From contig JAOZRC010000359.1 of the NCBI GenBank assembly GCA_029940345.1, forward strand, positions 1 through 5,967: 5,967 nt of DNA, in the 5' to 3' direction. The stretch's first letter is position 1. Each line of letters opens with the position of its first letter. The stretch is from Desulfobacterales bacterium (GTDB lineage Bacteria; Desulfobacterota; Desulfobacteria; Desulfobacterales; JAUCGF01). Position numbers and translations under genes: made by a program. The notes beneath the pieces were generated by a model. The model saw nothing but the letters and a program-made list of their open reading frames with translations. It did not search any database and had not been told where the DNA came from. Positions 1-5,952 of this stretch are shown in pieces.

Positions 1-5
1 ATAAC

Positions 6-12
6 TTCCTCC
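6..12 (-). promoter_or_regulatory. Strong Shine-Dalgarno site for a gene starting just outside the window
   Basis: Read on the minus strand, the bases after the stop codon of the zinc-ribbon/CbiA-tail gene contain GGAGGAA. From the end of GGAGG there are 7 bases to the window edge, so a start codon immediately beyond the edge would have ideal spacing. This suggests that the minus-strand gene in this window is followed within about 25 bases by another gene, probably in the same operon. The downstream start codon itself cannot be seen. Confidence 0.55.
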
Positions 13-23
13 AAAAAGAATCA

Positions 24-914
24 TTAAAGATCAGTATTGATTATTAAAGTTGCTGCTCTGTACCTTGCCGCAGCAGCAAGCATTCCATCGGCCCATTCCG
101 GAGTTCCCGGGGCCAGTACATGTGTGTAGAGCGCCAGCACATTATTCTTTACCAAGCCGTCCCGTTGCTCGACAAATCCGGTTCCCCGTTCCATCTTCAA
201 TACCAGAGCGTCCGGACTGCCATTCCAGTGCTCAACCGTGGAATACCGAAATTCATGGCCCTTGACCTGCGTACCCACGGGGTAAAAGGGGTTTTCTTTA
301 TCTGCGGTAAAAAGCGGAGCAAGTAAAAAGCGACCCGAAAAGATAAAAATAAAGAGAATAACACCGACAATGATTGCGGTGGTTACGATTGTCTTTTGCA
401 AATTTTCGGCGCAGTAGTCTGTCAACGCCTTTCTGCCAGTGCTGCTAATGCCATATTCACGTAAATTGCTGATCAATGTTTTAAACGACTTAATTTGTTG
501 GGGCGGTTTGTATATTTCATAGCCGCAGTTGATGCAGACATTTGTGCGGGGCTGTTGGTGGTTGCAGCTTGGGCAAGCAATAAGCATTTTGAATTTATCG
601 AAAATAATACCGCATTGGGCGCATTCTTTGGCCGGCGGTTGTCGGTGGCCGCAATTGGGGCAAGCGCTTTGAGCGCCGGCCGGATTTTTAGATCGCTGTC
701 CTTTTAATGTCTGTTTATTGCCGCGGTTCTTACGTTGCCCTGTACCTGATACTTTTTCAGAAGACTGTGTTCTTCGCGGTTTTGGCCTTTCAGCATCTTT
801 TTTAAGAAAAAACCGGTGGCGGCAGTTGGGACAGCGGGCATACGCTCCCTTGGCCGGAATTTTAGCGTCTGGAACCTGGTATGCTTTTTTACATTCAGGG
901 CAGATAATTTTCAT
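24..914 (-). CDS. Zinc-ribbon membrane protein with a CbiA/CobB-like C-terminal tail (fusion)
   Basis: The 296-residue protein has two unlike halves. Residues 1-37 are a typical MJ0042-type zinc ribbon (Cys5, Cys8, Cys28, Cys31). Residues 38-80 are a basic, low-complexity linker. Two further Cys4 ribbons follow (Cys85/88/98/101 and Cys114/117/127/130). Residues about 175-201 form one hydrophobic membrane segment. From about residue 207 the sequence matches what I know of the C-terminal end of cobyrinate a,c-diamide synthase (CbiA/CobB, GATase_3 domain): NPFYPVGT, GHEFRYS (usually GHEFHYS), MERGTGF, RDGLVKNNVLALYTH, and a GTPEWADGM tail. The ATPase domain and the part of the amidotransferase with the nucleophilic cysteine are absent, so diamide synthase activity is not expected. 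The ATG start is fixed by the canonical MKIICPEC opening, though the ribosome-binding site is weak. Function is unknown; the zinc ribbons suggest nucleic-acid or protein binding at the membrane. It may be a chance deletion fusion. Confidence 0.85.
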   Translation of the reverse strand: MKIICPECKKAYQVPDAKIPAKGAYARCPNCRHRFFLKKDAERPKPRRTQSSEKVSGTGQRKNRGNKQTLKGQRSKNPAGAQSACPNCGHRQPPAKECAQCGIIFDKFKMLIACPSCNHQQPRTNVCINCGYEIYKPPQQIKSFKTLISNLREYGISSTGRKALTDYCAENLQKTIVTTAIIVGVILFIFIFSGRFLLAPLFTADKENPFYPVGTQVKGHEFRYSTVEHWNGSPDALVLKMERGTGFVEQRDGLVKNNVLALYTHVLAPGTPEWADGMLAAAARYRAATLIINTDL

Positions 915-942
915 AATTTGCGATTTTTCTTTGATATGGAGT

Positions 943-951
943 TTTATACCA
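943..951 (-). promoter_or_regulatory. Possible extended -10 promoter element for the zinc-ribbon gene
   Basis: The minus strand reads TGGTATAAA here, an extended -10 (TGN followed by TATAAA), ending 28 bases before the ATG at 914. No convincing -35 hexamer is visible at 16-18 bases upstream, which is tolerable for extended -10 promoters. This is inference from motif and position only. Confidence 0.3.
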
Positions 952-1140
952 GGATACGAGCTATCATATCACAGCAAGGATTTGCGGGAATGATTGTAAG
1001 GTCTGTATCGGTCATTATGACACATTAGTGGAACTGGTGCAACTGGCATTTTTCAACGATGAAAATTATAACTCCTATTCGGAGCTAATGTCAGAATGGG
1101 GTACTCACATAAGGCGGGACGGTCGTAGGTTGGATTTAGT

Positions 1141-1190
1141 GTCCCAGCTTATGCTGGTAGCCTCAGAAGGCTACCAGCACAAGGAGGGAC
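1141..1190. repeat. Long hairpin, 11-bp perfect stem with outer 5-bp pairing
   Basis: TGCTGGTAGCC (1152-1162) and GGCTACCAGCA (1169-1179) form a perfect 11-bp stem with a 6-base loop. The flanks GTCCC (1141-1145) and GGGAC (1186-1190) can also pair, giving a stem interrupted by an internal loop. No T-run follows, so it is not a typical rho-independent terminator. It directly abuts the first small palindrome and looks like part of the same repeat cluster. Confidence 0.75.
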
Positions 1191-1349
1191 AAAGTAAAGC
1201 GGAAAACTGTTCCGCTTCTTCAACCTTGATGCGGCTATGAACGATGCGGAACAGCTTTCCGCGTTACATAACTTTCGCACTGTTTCCCGCTTTTTCAAAT
1301 AATCGAAGTAATACTTGACTTTGGTTCTGATAAATGTCACTTTTTTCAT
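1149..1349 (-). CDS. Doubtful small ORF with a strong ribosome-binding site
   Basis: This 66-codon minus-strand frame starts with ATG at 1349. An AGAGGAG Shine-Dalgarno (1363-1357) sits 7 bases upstream, better than those of the neighbouring annotated genes. The first ~29 residues are basic (MKKVTFIRTKVKYYFDYLKK then RETVRK) and match nothing I recognise. From about residue 29 the frame runs through two copies of the local palindrome and the long hairpin, so its second half (NAESCSAS onward) is probably translated repeat sequence. It may be the start of a gene whose body was replaced by repeats, a small gene extended by them, or chance. Confidence 0.25.
   Translation of the reverse strand: MKKVTFIRTKVKYYFDYLKKRETVRKLCNAESCSASFIAASRLKKRNSFPLYFVPPCAGSLLRLPA
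1194..1217 (-). repeat. Small palindrome copy 1 (inverted orientation)
   Basis: AAGCGGAA (1197-1204) pairs perfectly with TTCCGCTT (1210-1217) around a 5-base loop. Read on the minus strand it matches the unit at 1246-1267 at 20 of 22 positions. It forms a head-to-head pair with copy 2. Confidence 0.8.
1246..1268 (+). repeat. Small palindrome copy 2
   Basis: GCGGAA (1246-1251) pairs with TTCCGC (1257-1262) around the loop CAGCT, followed by GTTACA. It shares 20 of 23 positions with copy 3 at 1394-1416. Several differences keep or nearly keep pairing, as in a repeat selected for structure. Confidence 0.8.
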
Positions 1350-1356
1350 TGTGTGG

Positions 1357-1363
1357 CTCCTCT
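1357..1363 (-). promoter_or_regulatory. Strong Shine-Dalgarno in front of the doubtful small ORF
   Basis: The minus strand reads AGAGGAG with 7 bases to the ATG at 1349. This is the main reason to take the small ORF at 1149-1349 seriously, because such a match at ideal spacing is uncommon by chance. It could be a leftover of a gene that has been lost. Confidence 0.4.
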
Positions 1364-1392
1364 TTTATGTTTTGCAGCTACGTTCAAACTAA

Positions 1393-1416
1393 CGCGGGAC
1401 AGCTTCCCGCGCTACA
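1393..1416 (+). repeat. Small palindrome copy 3
   Basis: CGCGGGA (1393-1399) pairs perfectly with TCCCGCG (1405-1411) around the loop CAGCT, followed by CTACA. Compared with copy 2, both arms carry matching changes (A to G in the left arm, T to C in the right arm), so the stem is preserved by compensating substitution. Confidence 0.8.
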
Positions 1417-1438
1417 AACTCACGCATGGCGCGATCAT

Positions 1439-1462
1439 GTAAAGCGGAAAGCCGTTCCGCTT
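1439..1462 (-). repeat. Small palindrome copy 4 (inverted orientation)
   Basis: AAGCGGAA (1442-1449) pairs perfectly with TTCCGCTT (1455-1462) around a 5-base loop. Read on the minus strand it matches copy 2 at 20 of 22 positions, and it is nearly identical to copy 1. It lies 54 bases before the start of the DUF72 gene, so it could fall in that gene's leader. Confidence 0.8.
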
Positions 1463-1516
1463 AAGGGGGGAGTGAACGGATACGGTAAATTTAGCACTCC
1501 TTAATCGGTATACGCT

Positions 1517-2341
1517 ATGCAACCTGAACCCAATCCCTGTCGCTTCTACGTGGGAACAAGCGGCTATTCTTATGCGGAATGGAAAGAAGCCGGATTTTAT
1601 CCCGCTGATGCCCAATCCGCTCATATGCTGTCACTATACGCCCGCGTTTTTCCAATAACCGAACTCAACTACACCTGGTATCAAATGCCTCGTGCCGAGG
1701 CGGTTGAGCGCCAACGCCAGAAAGCGTCGTCAGCTTTTTTATTCGCAGCCAAATTGACGCGTGTATTAACCCATGAAATTGAACCGGAACAATGGCCTGA
1801 ACAGGCCGATCAATATCGCAAGGGAATAGCGCCGCTGATTAAGTCGGGACAATTGTCGGCGATCCTGATTCAATTACCGCCCTATTTTGCACGTACCTTA
1901 GCCAATCGTCGGCACTTGGCCGCTTTGCTTGATAAACTGCAAGGTTTGCCGTTGGCAGTCGAATTTCGTCACCGTTCATGGGCTGTCGACCGTGTGTTTC
2001 AAGAACTGGAACGCCGCGGGATCACACTGGTCACTGTTGATACGCCGGCGTTGCCCTCTCTTTTTCCCTCCTTAGATGTTGTCACCAATCCGCAACTGTT
2101 GTATATTCGCTTTCATGGTCGTAATGTCAGCGGATGGCGATCAGACAATATGCAAAAAAAATTTGACTACCATTATTCGGATGAAGAGCTACAGACCTTG
2201 ATTGTTGAAAAAATTATTCCCATGTCTTCCCAGGCGCGCAAAGGCATCATTTTTTTTAACAATCATGTCCGCGCCCAGGCTGCTGAAAATGCGTTGCAAA
2301 TGATCAAGCTTCTTGAAAAAAACGGATTTGCCAGCTCATAA
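1517..2341 (+). CDS. DUF72 family protein (YecE-like)
   Basis: A complete 274-residue protein of the DUF72/YecE family, whose members adopt a TIM-barrel-like fold; the biochemical role is not established. Family landmarks are present in order: YVGTSGYSYAEW (11-22), ELNYTWYQMP (49-58, family ExNxTFYRxP), FAAKLTRVLTHE (76-87), QLPPYF (119-124), VEFRHRSW (148-155), VDTP (174-177), YIRFHGRN (196-203), YHYSDEEL (218-225), FFNNHVRAQAAENA (246-259). Length is usual for the family. The ATG at 1517 is the only reasonable start, because an in-frame stop lies at 1502-1504; no good Shine-Dalgarno is visible. It is probably cytoplasmic, with no signal peptide or membrane segment. It faces the same way as the Hsp70 gene but is 152 bases away, and that gene has its own promoter. 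Confidence 0.93.
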   Translation: MQPEPNPCRFYVGTSGYSYAEWKEAGFYPADAQSAHMLSLYARVFPITELNYTWYQMPRAEAVERQRQKASSAFLFAAKLTRVLTHEIEPEQWPEQADQYRKGIAPLIKSGQLSAILIQLPPYFARTLANRRHLAALLDKLQGLPLAVEFRHRSWAVDRVFQELERRGITLVTVDTPALPSLFPSLDVVTNPQLLYIRFHGRNVSGWRSDNMQKKFDYHYSDEELQTLIVEKIIPMSSQARKGIIFFNNHVRAQAAENALQMIKLLEKNGFASS

Positions 2342-2409
2342 ACGGCGCGAATACACCGCTTTAAAATTTCCCAAATCAAACTTACCTGCTGTTGCTGACA
2401 GATTTGCTT

Positions 2410-2438
2410 TTGACATTCTGAAGGGGATGCAATATAAA
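2410..2438 (+). promoter_or_regulatory. Near-consensus sigma-70 promoter for the Hsp70 gene
   Basis: A perfect -35 box TTGACA (2410-2415) is followed by a spacer of exactly 17 bases and the -10 box TATAAA (2433-2438), 5 of 6 to consensus. Transcription would start near 2445, giving a leader of about 50 bases before the TTG at 2494. No heat-shock sigma-32 pattern is seen, so housekeeping sigma control, perhaps with a repressor (see the overlapping palindrome), is the simplest reading. Confidence 0.7.
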
Positions 2439-2444
2439 TTGCAT
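2427..2444. promoter_or_regulatory. 18-base palindrome over the -10 box, candidate operator
   Basis: ATGCAAT (2427-2433) and ATTGCAT (2438-2444) are perfect inverted repeats separated by 4 bases, with the -10 hexamer inside. A dyad of this size at this place is typical of a repressor site, since bound protein would block RNA polymerase. The regulator is not identifiable from this window, and the AT-rich dyad could be chance. Confidence 0.4.
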
Positions 2445-2480
2445 TATATGGATACCAATCAACGCCAATCACTCACGATA

Positions 2481-2487
2481 AAAGGAA
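2481..2487 (+). promoter_or_regulatory. Ribosome-binding site that fixes the TTG start of the Hsp70 gene
   Basis: AAAGGAA ends 6 bases before the TTG at 2494. An in-frame stop (TAA, 2479-2481) immediately precedes it, so translation cannot begin further upstream. The next residues run straight into the nucleotide-binding motif, which supports TTG as the true start. Confidence 0.75.
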
Positions 2488-2493
2488 CTGCTT

Positions 2494-5382
2494 TTGGATT
2501 CTACAGATAAACACTACATCATCGGTATCGATCTGGGCACAACCAACTCTGCCGTATCTTATGTTGATCTTCAAGCCGCGCAGACGCGCGGAAAGCGGAT
2601 AAAACTTTTCAAAATTCCCCAACTGACAGGTTACGGCGAAGTTACCGGACTTTCGACGTTGCCTTCCTTTCTTTATATTCCGGGTAAATACGACATCAGC
2701 CAGGAAGCGACAGATCTGCCCTGGCAACGGGAGGTTCGTCATCGCAGTGATGAAAATTTTGTCGGCGCTTTTGCCCGGGATCATGGTGCCAAAATTCCAT
2801 CGCGACTGGTTTCATCAGCCAAAAGCTGGCTTTGCCATACAAATGCGGATCGCCAAGGCAACATTTTGCCTTATGGCGTCCAAACCGGCGGAAACAAAGA
2901 TGAACTGTTTAAAATTTCGCCTGTTCACGCAACGGCCGCCTATTTGAAACATATCCGCCATGCCTGGAATTATAGCAAAGGCGATGACGAAGAATTGTAT
3001 CTTGAAAATCAAATTATAAATATTACCGTACCCGCATCATTTGATGAAGTTGCCCGGGATTTGACATTGGAAAGCGCCGCACTGGCCGGTTTGAATGACG
3101 TTACGCTGCTTGAAGAACCTTTGGCCGCGTTTTATGCCTGGCTAATTCGGCACGAAACGGATTGGAGCCGTCATGTCAAACCTGATGAGCTGATTTTGGT
3201 GTGTGATGTCGGCGGAGGCACCACCGATTTCACCTTAATCACACTCCGCGAAACGGATGGCAGCCCGCGTTTTGAACGCATTGCCGTAGGCGACCACCTG
3301 ATTTTGGGGGGTGACAATATTGATCTGGCGCTGGCAAGTCGTCTTGAAAAGCGTCTTGGCAAACAAAAGGTTTCCCTGACGGGAGATCGCTGGAAAACGT
3401 TATGCCACCAGTGCCGCCAGGCCAAAGAGGAACTGTTGGACGGACACATCAACTCAAAGACAATTACCGTGATCGGGCAAGGTCGCCAGTTAATTGCCAA
3501 TACGGTTACAGCCACGTTAAGCCGCCAGGATGTAGAGGAAACCGTGGTTGATGGTTTTTTCCCGCTTGCAGAACGTCAAAGCGCCCATCCTTCCGCAGGG
3601 CGCACCGGCATCACCGAATTCGGGTTACCTTATGAACAGGAACCGGCGATCACACGCCACTTGGGCGAGTTTCTTGAACGCCATCAAGACGATGTGGCGC
3701 GTGTGCTTAAAACGAATACGTATGCGCCGGATTTGATTCTTTTCAATGGTGGGTCTTTAAAATCCGAACTGATTCAAGCGCGCATCCGAAGCGGTCTGAG
3801 GCATTGGTTTGGCAAAAGCGATGACAATTGGCCGCGCGTGCTTGAAAATCCTGACCTTGATCTGGCCGTGGCCATGGGAGCCGCCTATTACGGCCTGGTA
3901 AAAATCGGCCAGGGCGTGCGTGTGGGCAGCGGCAGCGCACGGGCGTTCTACCTGGGCGTTGCCACTCCGGACCAAGGCACTGATTTGCCACAGTTAAAAA
4001 ACACACCGGAAGGTGAACTATCCGTTGCGCGAACACCTTCCGGCCAAAATGAAAAGTTTGCTGTCTGCCTGGTGGAACGCGGCTTGGAGGAAGGCAGCCA
4101 AATTCGTCTGGAAGATAAGGCAATTGATGTGCTCACCAATCAACCGGTCAGTTTCGATCTTTACAGTTCAAGTTTTCGTTCCGGAGATCGTTGTGGGGCA
4201 CTGGTGGTGATTGATGACTCTTTAACCCCTTTGCCAACATTACAAACCGTTGTTCAATTTGGCAAAAAAGGGGGGAAAACCCGAATCCCGGTACAGATCG
4301 AAGCCAGTTATACCGAAATCGGTACGCTGGCGTTGTGGTGTCGCTCTGAAGTAAGCAACCATCGTTGGCAACTGCGTTTTAAACTTCGCGATCAGACCGT
4401 TGTAAGCGAAGTTAAAGACCAGGAAATTTTTGATGACGCGCTGATCCGGACGGCTCAGACCAAGGTGCGTACCCTATTCACACCGGACCGGTATCTGACG
4501 CCGCAACAGCAAACCGAAAACTTTAACCGTATTGTCAAAGAGATTAGCCGTGTCGTAGAACGCTCTAAATCTGAATGGCCGCTGGGATTGCTTCGCGGGC
4601 TTGGCGATCAACTGATGGAACTGATCGAAGCACGCACCCACACACCCCTATATGAGCATAAATGGCTCAATTTGACCGGCTTTTGCCTGCGCCCCGGGTG
4701 TGGCGAAAGTCTGGACCCGCATCGGGTGAAAGCGGCGTGGAAAATTTATAGCAAAGGGCCGCTTCATATTAAAAATCCCCAAGTGCGCATCGAATGGCAG
4801 ATTTTCTGGCGTCGCGTCGCCGGCGGTCTTTCAGCCGGTCAACAGCGCCAGTTTATTCAATCTCTGACACCCTTGATCACTCCTAAAAAAGGTGGCAAAA
4901 CGCGAATTCCCCCCCAGGAGCGGATCGAAATGTGGATGGCGCTGGCCAATATGGAACGCCTGATGGTGAAAGATAAGATAAAATGGGGACGCCTGCTGCT
5001 TGCTGAGATGAGCCCCAAAAAAAGCAAGCCCCAGCATTTTTGGGCGCTTTCACGCCTGGGAGCGCGTGAATTGTTATACGGCCCGGTAGACCGGGTTATT
5101 CCGATTGATGAAGCATCTTCCTGGATCGAAACCTTGCTGACCCGGAACTGGCGCAATCCCAAACCCGTGGGCGCGGCGCTGATTCAAATGGCACGCAAGA
5201 CCGGGGATCGGATGCGGGATATCGCACCGGCCCTCATTGACCGGGTTATCGCGAAAATAGCATCGTATGACCAGACGGCGTTTCAAATCAGGCTCCTGCA
5301 AGAGGTGGTTCCCCTGGCTCAGAATGAAGAAAGCGCCATTTTCGGCGAATCGTTGCCCACCGGCCTTGTATTCCGATTGTAG
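2494..5382 (+). CDS. Long Hsp70-family chaperone-like ATPase with DUF3731-type C-terminal region
   Basis: A 962-residue cytoplasmic protein with an Hsp70/actin-type ATPase domain in residues ~7-470. Phosphate-1 loop IIGIDLGTTNSAVSY is at 9-23; the connect-1 region with NITVPASFDEVARD is at 176-189; LLEEPLAAFYAW is at 205-216. Phosphate-2 DVGGGTTDFTLI is at 238-249, GGDNIDLAL at 272-280, and adenosine-binding LILFNGGSLKS at 414-424, followed by DLAVAMGAAYYG (456-467). ATP binding therefore looks intact. Residues ~475-650 take the place of the substrate-binding domain but do not resemble that of DnaK. Residues ~690-860 (GLLRGLGDQLMEL, KWLNLTGFCLRPG, FWRRVAGGLSAGQQ) resemble the DUF3731 region of large uncharacterised Hsp70 homologues. 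At 962 residues it is much longer than DnaK (~640) and ends in VFRL, without an EEVD-type tail. Substrates and co-chaperones are unknown; no DnaJ or GrpE gene is in view. The start is TTG with a good ribosome-binding site. Confidence 0.93.
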   Translation: MDSTDKHYIIGIDLGTTNSAVSYVDLQAAQTRGKRIKLFKIPQLTGYGEVTGLSTLPSFLYIPGKYDISQEATDLPWQREVRHRSDENFVGAFARDHGAKIPSRLVSSAKSWLCHTNADRQGNILPYGVQTGGNKDELFKISPVHATAAYLKHIRHAWNYSKGDDEELYLENQIINITVPASFDEVARDLTLESAALAGLNDVTLLEEPLAAFYAWLIRHETDWSRHVKPDELILVCDVGGGTTDFTLITLRETDGSPRFERIAVGDHLILGGDNIDLALASRLEKRLGKQKVSLTGDRWKTLCHQCRQAKEELLDGHINSKTITVIGQGRQLIANTVTATLSRQDVEETVVDGFFPLAERQSAHPSAGRTGITEFGLPYEQEPAITRHLGEFLERHQDDVARVLKTNTYAPDLILFNGGSLKSELIQARIRSGLRHWFGKSDDNWPRVLENPDLDLAVAMGAAYYGLVKIGQGVRVGSGSARAFYLGVATPDQGTDLPQLKNTPEGELSVARTPSGQNEKFAVCLVERGLEEGSQIRLEDKAIDVLTNQPVSFDLYSSSFRSGDRCGALVVIDDSLTPLPTLQTVVQFGKKGGKTRIPVQIEASYTEIGTLALWCRSEVSNHRWQLRFKLRDQTVVSEVKDQEIFDDALIRTAQTKVRTLFTPDRYLTPQQQTENFNRIVKEISRVVERSKSEWPLGLLRGLGDQLMELIEARTHTPLYEHKWLNLTGFCLRPGCGESLDPHRVKAAWKIYSKGPLHIKNPQVRIEWQIFWRRVAGGLSAGQQRQFIQSLTPLITPKKGGKTRIPPQERIEMWMALANMERLMVKDKIKWGRLLLAEMSPKKSKPQHFWALSRLGARELLYGPVDRVIPIDEASSWIETLLTRNWRNPKPVGAALIQMARKTGDRMRDIAPALIDRVIAKIASYDQTAFQIRLLQEVVPLAQNEESAIFGESLPTGLVFRL

Positions 5383-5383
5383 G

Positions 5384-5881
5384 CGACATCCGCAACTGGC
5401 ATGTTATAAAAATATCGGATCGAATGCGGTGTAACCGGCCGAAAAACACGAAAGGCAACAGTATCTGACACTCCTGGGCGATGGAGCACAGTTTTTGAGA
5501 GGCGTCTGGCATCCTGAAAATTCTGTCAAATGAAGGGTGTCAAACCCATTTCACTGCGAACGGCGAGCGAATTATTAAGGTGTACCAGGGGAGGGGGTTC
5601 CAAAACGGACGCTTGTGATAACCTTTGACGATGGGTTTCGAAGCGTATATCAGCAAGCGTTCCCGGTACTTGAACATTACGAAATGACGGCGACAGTCTT
5701 TCTCACGGTGGGGCGCGATATAAATATCCGGTCGACCACACCTTTGCCCTCGTTATGCGGACGGGAGATGTTGACCTGGCAGGAAATTCAGGAAATGCAC
5801 CAGGCCGGGTTCGAGTTCGGGGCGCATACGGTCACGCATCCGGATCTGACCCGAATGCCGCCTGTCTCAATTTCCGTTTAA
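5384..5881 (+). pseudogene. Polysaccharide deacetylase (NodB domain) pseudogene
   Basis: Remains of a carbohydrate esterase family 4 deacetylase are readable only across frames. Segment A (5384-5431) gives LACYKNIGSNAV, like the usual opening LCYHNIG. Segment B (about 5431-5600, frame +1) gives WSTVFERRLAS, a TGA stop at 5515-5517, then KGVKPISLRTASELLR, like the usual FERQL...GYRPISL part. Segment C (about 5597-5863, back in A's frame) gives PKRTLVITFDDGFRSVYQQAFPVLEHYEMTATVFL in overlapping pieces, with motif 1 (TFDDG, 5621-5635) and motif 2 (HTVTHPDL, from 5825). Homology stops after LTRMPP (5863) and the frame ends at 5881, so the C-terminal catalytic motifs are missing. The metal-binding Asp and His residues survive in segment C, but with two frameshifts, a stop and a truncation a working enzyme is unlikely. 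A GTG at 5615 could at most start an 88-residue fragment. It begins immediately after the Hsp70 stop. Segment A is the least certain part. Confidence 0.75.
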
Positions 5882-5920
5882 CAATTTTAAGAAAATTATC
5901 GACTGGAGATGTCGTCTTTT

Positions 5921-5952
5921 TTATACCGTTTCGATTTTTATTAACGGTATAA
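5921..5952. repeat. 10-bp perfect inverted repeat in AT-rich end region
   Basis: TTATACCGTT (5921-5930) and AACGGTATAA (5943-5952) are perfect inverted repeats around a 12-base AT-rich loop. A T-run follows only after 9 more bases (5962-5967), so it is a poor terminator. It may be an operator or a mobile-element-related site. Confidence 0.5.

Larger units (their letters stand above)
915..1516. other. Divergent intergenic region, rich in palindromes
   Basis: This 602-base stretch separates the minus-strand zinc-ribbon gene from the plus-strand DUF72 gene, so it should hold both of their promoters. Its left part (915-1140) has a possible minus-strand -10 element and otherwise nothing recognisable. 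Its right part (1141-1462) contains one long hairpin and four diverged copies of a small palindrome, listed separately. Open frames across it give no recognisable protein, and the longer ones read through the palindromes. I see no transposase gene in it. Confidence 0.75.

Noticed and set aside
1028..1240. Plus-strand 70-codon GTG-start ORF in the intergenic region
   Set aside because: It has no Shine-Dalgarno and no recognisable sequence, and its second half reads through the hairpin and palindrome copy 1.
1141..1462. CRISPR-like array
   Set aside because: The copies are diverged, irregularly spaced, in both orientations and self-palindromic, with no uniform spacers and no cas gene.
1412..1624. 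Minus-strand 70-codon ORF overlapping the DUF72 start
   Set aside because: Half of it is antisense to the well-supported DUF72 gene and the rest lies in palindromes; there is no family resemblance.
2313..2510. Plus-strand 65-codon ORF bridging the DUF72 and Hsp70 genes
   Set aside because: It uses a TTG inside DUF72, overlaps both genes out of frame, and covers the Hsp70 promoter and ribosome-binding site. No homology is recognised.
3743..4123. Minus-strand 126-codon ORF inside the Hsp70 gene
   Set aside because: It is antisense to strongly conserved Hsp70 coding sequence (adenosine-binding motif region) and has no domain signature.
5615..5881. Stand-alone 88-residue deacetylase gene with a GTG start
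   Set aside because: The GTG falls inside the conserved strand just before TFDDG, and homologous sequence continues upstream in another frame, so it is a fragment of a broken gene.
5900..5920. Possible rho-independent terminator (CGAC, 7-base loop, GTCG, then a T-run)
   Set aside because: A 4-bp stem is too short to be convincing, and the T-run is shared with the larger inverted repeat next to it.
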